Source: Alphaproteobacteria bacterium
Lineage (GTDB): Bacteria; Pseudomonadota; Alphaproteobacteria; Micavibrionales; CSBR16-224
Length of the DNA stretch: 6,614 bases
NCBI GenBank assembly: GCA_007116755.1
Contig: SKHU01000300.1
Coordinates: 1-6,614, forward strand
Reading direction: 5' to 3'
Each line of letters starts with the position of its first letter. The first letter of the stretch is position 1. Shown in pieces: positions 1-4,349 of the stretch. Both the position numbers and the translations under genes were made by a program. Below the pieces are notes generated by a model, which saw only the letters and a program-made list of their open reading frames with translations, was not told the origin of the DNA and did no database searches.

Positions 1-139
1 GACGCAAAACATCCTTTTCGTCATGCGTATATCCCTGATAGACCGTGTTCTCGCGGCCGAAAGCCTGCAACGCCGCCCAAGCCGAAGCGCTGCCGTCCAG
101 ACAGGGATGGTGATAAAATACGATTTTTTCAGCGGTCAT
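1..139 (-). CDS. DHH-family phosphoesterase, N-terminal part (cut by window edge)
   Basis: Only the first 46 residues are in the window; the gene continues past position 1. The protein begins MTAEKIVFYHHPCLDG, and the His11-Pro-Cys-Leu-Asp15-Gly16 segment after a short hydrophobic strand matches the first metal-binding motif of the DHH phosphoesterase superfamily (RecJ/NrnB-like enzymes, where an H-x(3)-D-G pattern follows the first beta strand). Members cleave phosphodiester bonds in short oligonucleotides, cyclic dinucleotides or related substrates using Mn2+; the substrate here cannot be told from the fragment. The ATG is at 139-137 and no strong Shine-Dalgarno precedes it. It lies 46 bp downstream of xseB in the same direction, across a very AT-rich spacer, so it may be the last visible member of that gene string. 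The DHH motif itself and the DHHA1 domain would lie outside the window, so the family call rests on one motif. Confidence 0.6.
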   Translation of the reverse strand, partial: MTAEKIVFYHHPCLDGSASAWAALQAFGRENTVYQGYTHDEKDVLR

Positions 140-185
140 GGCGGCTTTCAGTGTTTTTTATTATTCTTATTTATTTTTTAGGGCT

Positions 186-440
186 TTAGCCGTCAACAGA
201 TGTTTCTTCGGCCGATACCGTGCCGTTTTCGTTCAGGGTGATTTTTTCGATTTTCGCCTGCGCGGCTTTCAGCTTGGTTTCACAATGCTGTTTCAAAGCC
301 ACGCCTTTCTCGTAAGCCGTGATCGAGCTTTCCAGATCGCCCTGCCCGGCCTCCAATTCGCGTACGATTTTTTCCAGTTCCAAAAGCGCGTCTTCAAAGC
401 TGATCTTCTCCAGATCGGAATTTTTTTGTGCTTCAGCCAT
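186..440 (-). CDS. xseB: Exodeoxyribonuclease VII small subunit
   Basis: This 84-residue protein is the small subunit of exonuclease VII, which with several copies bound to XseA degrades single-stranded DNA to oligonucleotides in mismatch repair and damage processing. The family core is clear: ISFEDALLELEKIVRELEAG (residues 13-32), then GDLESSITAYEKGVAL (34-49), a conserved His52-Cys53 region and KLKAAQAKIEKI (56-67). It forms the expected two amphipathic helices and has the usual 70-90 residue length. The ATG at 440-438 is preceded by AAGG-type purines. It starts 31 bp after the gmhA stop codon in the same direction, so co-transcription is likely. The large subunit xseA is not in this window, as is common in alphaproteobacteria. 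The last 17 residues are variable and acidic. Confidence 0.95.
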   Translation of the reverse strand: MAEAQKNSDLEKISFEDALLELEKIVRELEAGQGDLESSITAYEKGVALKQHCETKLKAAQAKIEKITLNENGTVSAEETSVDG

Positions 441-471
441 GCCTTGTGTACCCTTATATACCTTTTAAAAG

Positions 472-1086
472 TTATGCCGCACGAAAACAGGGCAGCGTGT
501 CTTCCGTTGCCGTCAGCCCCAGCGCCTGTTCCAGCGCACCGCACAGCATTTGTCCCAGTGTGATGTGCATTTCCTGTATCCGCGCCGTCGTTGCCGAGGG
601 CACGTTCAGAAGAATATCGCAACATTCCGGCATTTTTCCGCCCGTACCGCCGGTGAAACCGACCGTTGTGATTCCCGTCTCCCGCGCCAAATGCAATGCC
701 TTCAGAACATTCGGGCTGTTGCCCGAGGTGCTGATACCGATAACAAGATCACCGGCGCGGCCAAGCGCCTCAATCTGGCGGGAGAACAAATCCTCAAAAC
801 CGAAATCATTGCCGATTGCCGTCAAGGCCGATGTATCGGTTGTCAGCGCAATCGCCGCGATGGCCTTGCGGTCTTTTTTGTAGCGCGCCGTCAGCTCGGT
901 GGCCAGATGCTGGGAATCCGCAGCGCTGCCGCCATTGCCGAAAAACATGATTTTGCCGCCGTTTTCAATCGTGCGCACGGCGGCGGCCAGCAGATCAAAA
1001 AACGGCTGCTGCAACGCGGCCTTTGTCGCGGCGGCGACCTCCAGATGTTCGTCAAATTCGCCGTTCCAGAATTCCTGCTGCTGCAT
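472..1086 (-). CDS. gmhA: Phosphoheptose (sedoheptulose-7-phosphate) isomerase, SIS domain
   Basis: This 204-residue SIS-domain protein most likely converts D-sedoheptulose 7-phosphate to D-glycero-D-manno-heptose 7-phosphate, the first step towards the ADP-heptose of the LPS core. The glycine-rich phosphate loop FFGNGGSAADSQHLATEL (48-65) supplies two zinc ligands by family comparison, His60 and Glu64. TSGNSPNVL (120-128) is the second SIS phosphate-binding motif, and RIQEMH (169-174) carries the third ligand, Gln171. The fourth ligand in characterised GmhA enzymes is a His eight residues later (His180 in E. coli by my recollection); here that position is Gln179. The start is ATG 1086, with AGGAG at 1101-1097 in front; an upstream extension to 1182 lacks family similarity. 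Length is normal. A DiaA-like SIS protein is the main alternative, but DiaA homologues as I remember them also keep the His. Function as GmhA is probable, with the active-site change as a caveat. Confidence 0.88.
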   Translation of the reverse strand: MQQQEFWNGEFDEHLEVAAATKAALQQPFFDLLAAAVRTIENGGKIMFFGNGGSAADSQHLATELTARYKKDRKAIAAIALTTDTSALTAIGNDFGFEDLFSRQIEALGRAGDLVIGISTSGNSPNVLKALHLARETGITTVGFTGGTGGKMPECCDILLNVPSATTARIQEMHITLGQMLCGALEQALGLTATEDTLPCFRAA

Positions 1087-1096
1087 GGGCTTGCCT

Positions 1097-1101
1097 CTCC
1101 T
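1097..1101 (-). promoter_or_regulatory. gmhA ribosome binding site
   Basis: AGGAG on the minus strand lies 10 bases before the ATG at 1086, with a further GAGG just inside it. It decides the gmhA start, because the same frame stays open up to 1182. Confidence 0.7.
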
Positions 1102-1141
1102 GCGCTTTACTTTGATATCTTTCCTGTTTGAAACTATCACA

Positions 1142-1170
1142 TTTATAGACCCGACGGCGCAGAAAAGCAA
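1142..1170 (-). promoter_or_regulatory. Candidate sigma-70 promoter for gmhA
   Basis: On the minus strand TTGCTT (1170-1165) and TATAAA (1147-1142) are separated by exactly 17 bases. Transcription would start near 1135, giving a leader of about 50 bases before the gmhA ATG. It sits in the 100-bp gap between the lipoprotein stop and gmhA, so gmhA-xseB could be expressed independently of the lipoprotein gene. This is a consensus match by eye only. Confidence 0.42.
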
Positions 1171-1186
1171 GCGCGGCGGCAAGGTA

Positions 1187-1717
1187 TCAGTTGCGCGGCG
1201 CGCCTTTTTTCCGGTTCCGCTCCAGCTGTTCGGGTGTCAATTGCAACCCCAGAACGATCCGGTAGTCGCCTGCATCCCGTTTGTTCTCCAGCGGAATGCG
1301 CTTTTGCACGGTTTCCGTTTCCATCCCCGACCGCACCTCGCGGTCGATCGTCACCGGAATTTGAAAAACCTCTTTGGCCAGAATGCGGTCATCCGGCGAC
1401 AAAATCGTCACGAAGTATTCGATATCTTTGCCGCGCCGCAGACGTTCGGCATCGCCGCGGTCTTCAACATAAAAAGTCAGGTCAAGATCGACCAGCACCG
1501 CCTCCGGCCCGCGCCGTGCAAAACGGCAGCTGCCGCGGAAATCGACAAATTCGGCATAGCCGGTCTCATTCCCCGCCGCATCGGTATAAATCGTACTATC
1601 GGCATAGCGCATCAGCCCCGTTTCGGGACAGCTTAGCGCCTCCCTGTTTTTTCCGGCACAGCCGGACAGCATCAAAAATGCGGCAAAAACGGTCAAAACA
1701 GCGGCTTTTTTTCTCAT
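1187..1717 (-). CDS. Small lipoprotein of unknown function
   Basis: This 176-residue protein starts with a lipoprotein signal peptide: Arg2-Lys3-Lys4, a hydrophobic stretch (5-17) and the lipobox L-S-G-C ending at Cys20, which would be lipidated after signal peptidase II cleavage. It should therefore be anchored in the inner or outer membrane facing the periplasm. The mature part has no catalytic motif that I recognise. Its landmarks are FRGSCRF, a strand-rich middle, AKEVFQIPVTI, KRIPLENK and YRIVLGLQLTPEQLERNRKK near the C-terminus. This pattern (GSCR, AKE-F, RIPL, G-QLT-EQL--NR) recurs, as I remember it, in unnamed alphaproteobacterial lipoproteins; I know of no assigned role. Two cysteines, in the SCPE and GSCR segments, could pair. 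ATG 1717 is chosen over an in-frame TTG at 1726 because it gives a normal lysine-rich signal peptide start. It is the first gene of the minus-strand string. Confidence 0.85.
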   Translation of the reverse strand: MRKKAAVLTVFAAFLMLSGCAGKNREALSCPETGLMRYADSTIYTDAAGNETGYAEFVDFRGSCRFARRGPEAVLVDLDLTFYVEDRGDAERLRRGKDIEYFVTILSPDDRILAKEVFQIPVTIDREVRSGMETETVQKRIPLENKRDAGDYRIVLGLQLTPEQLERNRKKGAPRN

Positions 1718-1735
1718 GAACGGCAACCCCGATAC

Positions 1736-1764
1736 TCGACAAACGGTTTCTTTCCCTTTATATA
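1736..1764 (+). promoter_or_regulatory. Candidate ispH promoter giving a leaderless mRNA
   Basis: TCGACA (1736-1741) and TATATA (1759-1764) are 17 bases apart on the plus strand. The expected start point, about seven bases after the -10 box, falls on the A of the ispH ATG at 1771. No Shine-Dalgarno precedes that ATG, which fits leaderless translation. The -10 box lies in the palindrome TTTATATAAA (1757-1766) that also serves the opposite strand. Matched by eye. Confidence 0.45.
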
Positions 1765-1788
1765 AACGTTATGGTGAGGAAATATCAA
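1759..1788 (-). promoter_or_regulatory. Candidate promoter for the lipoprotein gene, overlapping ispH
   Basis: On the minus strand TTGATA (1788-1783) and TATATA (1764-1759) are 18 bases apart. Transcription would begin near 1752, about 35 bases before the lipoprotein ATG at 1717. The -35 box lies inside the first codons of ispH and the -10 box coincides with that of the opposing ispH promoter, so the two polymerases could not occupy the region together. Confidence 0.42.
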
Positions 1789-2733
1789 GACAAGTCTTTG
1801 ACAATTCTGCTGGCTGATCCGCGCGGCTTCTGCGCGGGGGTTGATCGTGCCATTCTGATTGTTGAAAAAGCTTTGGAAAAATACGGCGCACCCGTCTATG
1901 TGCGGCATGAAATCGTGCATAACCGCCATGTGCTGGATGATCTTGAAAAAAAAGGCGCGGTGTTTGTCGAAACGCTGGATGAAGTGCCCGACGATGTTCC
2001 GGTGATCTTTTCGGCGCACGGCGTTCCCAAACGCGTGCCCGAGGCCGCGGAAAAGCGCGGCATGTTTTATATCGACGCGACCTGTCCGCTGGTCAGCAAA
2101 GTGCATCGCGAAACCGAGCGCCATCATAAAAACGGCTTGCATGTGCTGCTGATCGGCCATGCCGGCCATCCCGAAGTGGAGGGCACGACGGGACAACTCC
2201 CCGATGGCGCAGTGACGCTGATCGAAACGGCGGAAGATGCGGAAAACTACCGGACAGACGCGCCGGAAAAACTGGCCTATGCGACGCAGACAACACTGTC
2301 GGTCGATGACACGCAAGGGATTGTCGATATTCTCCTCCGCCGTTTTCCCGAAATCGCCGCGCCGAAAAAAGAGGATATCTGCTATGCCACCACCAACCGC
2401 CAGAACGCCGTAAAGGCGATTGCACCGCGCTGTGATCTGCTGGTTGTGATCGGTTCGGCCAATTCCTCCAACGCCAACCGGCTTGTCGAAACCGCGCAGA
2501 AAAACGGCTGCGCAAATGCCTTTTTGGCGCAGAACGCCGATGCGATCGATTGGGAGGCGCTGGCGAAAAACACAAAAATTCTCGGCCTGTCCGCAGGAGC
2601 ATCAACACCGGAAAAGCTGGTGCAGGGCGTAATTGACCGCGCCGAATCCCTGTTTGGTACTATAACGATTGAAAATATCACGACAGCAGAGGAAAACATC
2701 ACCTTCAAACTCCCGCGCATCCTCGCCGCTTAA
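1771..2733 (+). CDS. ispH: 4-hydroxy-3-methylbut-2-enyl diphosphate reductase
   Basis: IspH (LytB) is the last enzyme of the MEP pathway; it reduces HMBPP to a mixture of IPP and DMAPP with an oxygen-sensitive 4Fe-4S cluster in the cytoplasm. The 320-residue length is typical. The three cluster cysteines are present: Cys21 in PRGFCAGVDRA, Cys105 in DATCPLV and Cys204 in ICYATTNRQ. Substrate-site residues are also intact: His50 (IVHN), His83 (SAHGV), His133 and Glu135 (GHPEVEGTTGQ), and the SANSSNANRL (229-238) and SAGAST segments. Start ATG 1771 gives the usual nine or so residues before the LTILLADPRGFC strand; no Shine-Dalgarno precedes it and a predicted promoter would place the transcript start at the ATG. 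The stop codon overlaps that of the convergent antitoxin gene (shared TTAA at 2730-2733), leaving no room for a terminator. In many alphaproteobacteria thrB and rnhA follow directly; here they are 1.6 kb away. Confidence 0.97.
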   Translation: MVRKYQDKSLTILLADPRGFCAGVDRAILIVEKALEKYGAPVYVRHEIVHNRHVLDDLEKKGAVFVETLDEVPDDVPVIFSAHGVPKRVPEAAEKRGMFYIDATCPLVSKVHRETERHHKNGLHVLLIGHAGHPEVEGTTGQLPDGAVTLIETAEDAENYRTDAPEKLAYATQTTLSVDDTQGIVDILLRRFPEIAAPKKEDICYATTNRQNAVKAIAPRCDLLVVIGSANSSNANRLVETAQKNGCANAFLAQNADAIDWEALAKNTKILGLSAGASTPEKLVQGVIDRAESLFGTITIENITTAEENITFKLPRILAA

Positions 2734-3092
2734 GACTCCGATTGCAAATCAATAAGATCGGCAATTTCATCAAGCTTGATATCCTGTTTTTCCGGCATCT
2801 CCACCAAAATCGAGAGATGACCGCCCGCAGCGGCAATGGCATTCTGCAGCGTCACAAGAACAAGATCGGCATCACGGACAATGCGGGCGATGTCTTTGCG
2901 CGGCAGGCCGAGTGTCTCCGCAAGACCTTCGGGAGAAAGCTTTAATTCCTGCCGCAGATAATACAAAGTTTCAATGATTTTTCTGTCTTCTTCTGCCCCT
3001 GCTTCAATACGGGCACGACTCTCCGGACTCATTTTTTCCAAGATTTCACTGTAGTCAACCGGTGTGTATTTCTCATTTTTATCCCCTGTCAT
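2730..3092 (-). CDS. XRE-type antitoxin of a HigBA-like toxin-antitoxin pair
   Basis: This 120-residue protein is most likely the DNA-binding antitoxin that neutralises the toxin encoded just upstream and represses their shared promoter. The N-terminal part (MSPESRARIEAGAEE, 21-35) is the amphipathic helix usual in this antitoxin group. A helix-turn-helix follows at about 43-75: LRQELKLSPEGLAETLGLPRKDIARI, with the Q/E-x-LA-x-x-LG core of the XRE fold. The segment LQNAIAAAGGHLSILVEMP (82-100) matches the L-x-x-Y/A-I-x-A-x-G-G-x-L tail that follows the HTH in HigA/Gp49-associated antitoxins. The ATG at 3092-3090 overlaps the toxin TGA as ATGA, and its ribosome site (AGGGGA) lies within the last codons of the toxin gene, so translation is probably coupled. 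It is convergent with ispH, sharing stop-codon bases. The toxin-first order is typical of higBA. Confidence 0.85.
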   Translation of the reverse strand: MTGDKNEKYTPVDYSEILEKMSPESRARIEAGAEEDRKIIETLYYLRQELKLSPEGLAETLGLPRKDIARIVRDADLVLVTLQNAIAAAGGHLSILVEMPEKQDIKLDEIADLIDLQSES

Positions 3093-3499
3093 TTTTTTCT
3101 TCCCCTGCCTTTCTTTCTTGAAAATTGTTTCGACGCATCCTTTGCGCTTTGCATCTTTTCAAGATGTTCTTCGAATCGTCCATCAGCCTTTTCTATCAAT
3201 GCTCTGTAGAATTTACTCTGGTTTTTCAGACCGGATTTATCTCCTCCGCATAAAATAATAGCTTTTTGTTCCGGATCAAAAGCAAAAGCAAAACGCCAGA
3301 CACCGCCATCAGCTTTTAAACGTAACTCTTTCATATTCGCGTGGCGAGAGCCTTGTAACGTATCTGCATACGGCCGTCCTAAATGCGGCCGCTCTATGCG
3401 AAGATTATCAATCCGGCGATTTAATGTTTCCTGAACAGCAATATTCAATGTCGTGAATTCTTCGGCAAAATCGGGGTAAAATTTTACGTTCCAGACCAA
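3089..3499 (-). CDS. RelE/HigB-superfamily toxin (Gp49-like)
   Basis: This 136-residue protein belongs to the Gp49-like HigB toxins, RelE-fold enzymes that usually cut mRNA on the ribosome. The family signature is complete: LGRPYADTLQGSRHANMKEL (40-59), WRFAFAFDPEQKAIILCGGDKSG (68-90) and KFYRALIEKADGRFEEHL (96-113). The start is TTG 3499: AAGGA lies seven bases upstream, and the protein then begins M-V-W-N-V-K-F as family members do (usually M-W-x-V). The same frame opens at another TTG (3547), but that adds residues without family match or ribosome site. The C-terminus carries an extra strongly basic tail (128-136, SRKKGRGRKK), longer than I expect for the family; part of it is dictated by the purine-rich ribosome site for the antitoxin. 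Base composition is more AT-rich than ispH or thrB, consistent with acquisition. Confidence 0.87.
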   Translation of the reverse strand: MVWNVKFYPDFAEEFTTLNIAVQETLNRRIDNLRIERPHLGRPYADTLQGSRHANMKELRLKADGGVWRFAFAFDPEQKAIILCGGDKSGLKNQSKFYRALIEKADGRFEEHLEKMQSAKDASKQFSRKKGRGRKK

Positions 3500-3506
3500 T
3501 GTTTTT

Positions 3507-3511
3507 TCCTT
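3507..3511 (-). promoter_or_regulatory. Toxin ribosome binding site that fixes a TTG start
   Basis: AAGGA on the minus strand, seven bases before TTG 3499. There is no ATG or GTG in a usable position, so this site decides the toxin start. A weak TTG start may keep toxin yield below that of the ATG-started antitoxin. Confidence 0.7.
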
Positions 3512-3547
3512 TGAAGATATGCGTATAAAAACAGTCTGCCTGTTCAA

Positions 3548-3563
3548 ATATTACGCGTTTTAT
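3548..3563. promoter_or_regulatory. Candidate autoregulatory operator of the toxin-antitoxin pair
   Basis: ATATTACGCGTTTTAT is an imperfect inverted repeat: a perfect ACGCGT core (3553-3558) flanked, after two unpaired bases, by ATA and TAT arms. It overlaps the -10 box of the candidate toxin promoter, where an XRE antitoxin dimer would block transcription. The repeat is visible; its role is inferred. Confidence 0.33.
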
Positions 3564-3575
3564 CTTACTTTTCAA
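3548..3575 (-). promoter_or_regulatory. Candidate promoter of the toxin-antitoxin pair
   Basis: On the minus strand TTGAAA (3575-3570) and TAATAT (3553-3548) are 16 bases apart. Transcription would start near 3541, giving a leader of about 40 bases before the TTG start at 3499. The region is AT-rich and lies back to back with the promoter of the ankyrin-like gene. Matched by eye. Confidence 0.4.
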
Positions 3576-3596
3576 TTAACAGCGCACCTCATAAAC

Positions 3597-3625
3597 TTTA
3601 CATATTATAGGTTTTGTGTTATAGT
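3597..3625 (+). promoter_or_regulatory. Candidate promoter of the ankyrin-like gene
   Basis: TTTACA (3597-3602) and TATAGT (3620-3625) are separated by exactly 17 bases, a strong sigma-70-type match. Transcription would start near 3632, about 40 bases before the ATG at 3672. A GATTC site (3626-3630), the GANTC target of the CcrM methylase, directly abuts the -10 box. Confidence 0.55.
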
Positions 3626-3659
3626 GATTCTATTGCGGAAAACGATGGAAAAACGGTCG

Positions 3660-3665
3660 GGAGGG
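3660..3665 (+). promoter_or_regulatory. Ribosome binding site of the ankyrin-like gene
   Basis: GGAGGG lies six bases before ATG 3672, an almost ideal Shine-Dalgarno. It selects this start over in-frame ATGs at 3519 and 3645. Confidence 0.7.
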
Positions 3666-3671
3666 CAGCAT

Positions 3672-4310
3672 ATGGCGGATTGGCGCACGGATAATAAAGA
3701 GCGGCTGATGAAAGCTATGCAGGCCGCGGCCAACAACCCCGAAAAGCTGCTGGTCAACGCCGCCGCCAACGGCGATACCGAAACCGTAAAATTTCTGCTG
3801 GATCACGATATCAACGCCCCCGGAAATTATGTGGAAAGCGCCAATTACGTCGCCTTCAAACCGACGGCCTATCAGCGCGCCTTCGATGCGGCCGCCAAAG
3901 ACCATCGCGGCGGCGCCATCGCAGAGATTGTCACCCGCGCGAGCGAGAAACTCTCGGATTTTTCAATGGCCACCGCCGTATTCAACGCGCTGTTTGCCGA
4001 TCCCGTCATCCACCCCGAAGCGGAAACCGGCATTGCCGCCATTTTGAAAACCAAACCTGACTGCATGCCGTTTGAAATCCGCGAGGTTGCCAAACGTCTG
4101 GTCGAGGCGACAGGCGAGCAAAAGCTGCATCTGCGCAAAAACATGCACGGCTATCTGAAATTCTATGCCAATAAAAAATTCTATACCGAACTGGCCAAAC
4201 ACCGTGCCGATCATCCTGCGCCGCTGATGGACAGCTTCAAAAAAGGCGGAAAAGACAAAAAAGACGGCGAAAAGAAAACCCGCCCGTCCCATCTTCATCC
4301 GGTCAATTAA
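3672..4310 (+). CDS. Ankyrin-like protein of unknown function
   Basis: I do not recognise this 212-residue protein as a named family. Near its N-terminus AAANGDTETVKFLLDHDIN (30-48) fits the core of an ankyrin repeat (AA--G----V--LL----N), and KPTAYQRAFDAAAKDHRGGAIAEIV (63-87) looks like a degenerate second repeat beginning at its TA-x-x-x-A-x-x-A motif. The rest appears helical (about 95-185) and the C-terminus is a disordered lysine-rich tail (189-204). No signal peptide or membrane segment is visible, so it is probably cytoplasmic; protein binding is the general expectation for ankyrin repeats. ATG 3672 is chosen because GGAGGG (3660-3665) lies six bases upstream. In-frame ATGs at 3645 and 3519 are poorer; 3519 lies upstream of the predicted promoter. 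It diverges from the toxin-antitoxin pair and precedes thrB by 39 bp. It may be accessory. Confidence 0.75.
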   Translation: MADWRTDNKERLMKAMQAAANNPEKLLVNAAANGDTETVKFLLDHDINAPGNYVESANYVAFKPTAYQRAFDAAAKDHRGGAIAEIVTRASEKLSDFSMATAVFNALFADPVIHPEAETGIAAILKTKPDCMPFEIREVAKRLVEATGEQKLHLRKNMHGYLKFYANKKFYTELAKHRADHPAPLMDSFKKGGKDKKDGEKKTRPSHLHPVN

Positions 4311-4320
4311 CCGTAGCGTT

Positions 4321-4349
4321 GCGGAAGAATATCTTTTAAAATCTGCCGC
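4321..4349 (+). promoter_or_regulatory. Possible stem-loop abutting the thrB start codon
   Basis: GCGGAAGA (4321-4328) pairs with TCTGCCGC (4342-4349) at seven of eight positions around a 13-base AU-rich loop. The 3' arm ends at the base before the thrB ATG, and the only purine-rich stretch (GGAAGA) is in the 5' arm. If it forms in the mRNA it would shape translation initiation of thrB. No folding energy was computed. Confidence 0.3.

Noticed and set aside
140..185. AT-rich spacer between xseB and the DHH gene as a terminator or promoter
   Set aside because: The only inverted repeat is a tiny GGC/GCC pair without a T-run on the coding strand, and no -35/-10 pair with good spacing stands out.
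550..1131. Long open frame on the plus strand across gmhA
   Set aside because: It is antisense to a well-supported gmhA, has no family motif, and its composition is that of a shadow frame in GC-rich coding DNA.
1087..1182. N-terminal extension of gmhA to 1182
   Set aside because: The extra 32 residues lack SIS-family similarity, run through the candidate promoter, and the strong AGGAG points to ATG 1086.
2149..2183. Near-identical stretch GGCCAT..CGGCCATCCCGAA in ispH and in rnhA (around 5684-5705)
   Set aside because: Both encode unrelated family motifs (IGHAGHPE and KGHSGHPE) with the same preferred codons; each motif is expected in its own family, so this is not a mobile or regulatory repeat.
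1714..2316. 200-codon open frame on the minus strand inside ispH
   Set aside because: It lies opposite the conserved ispH motifs, is rich in His/Phe/Arg as expected for an antisense shadow, and has no recognisable domain.
3277..3297. Short AGCAAA-type tandem repeat in the toxin gene
   Set aside because: It encodes the F-A-F-A-F strand that is conserved in Gp49-like toxins, so it is coding constraint rather than a repeat element.
3500..3547. Upstream TTG start (3547) for the toxin
   Set aside because: No ribosome site is visible and the added residues do not match the family, whereas TTG 3499 has AAGGA at ideal spacing and the expected N-terminus.
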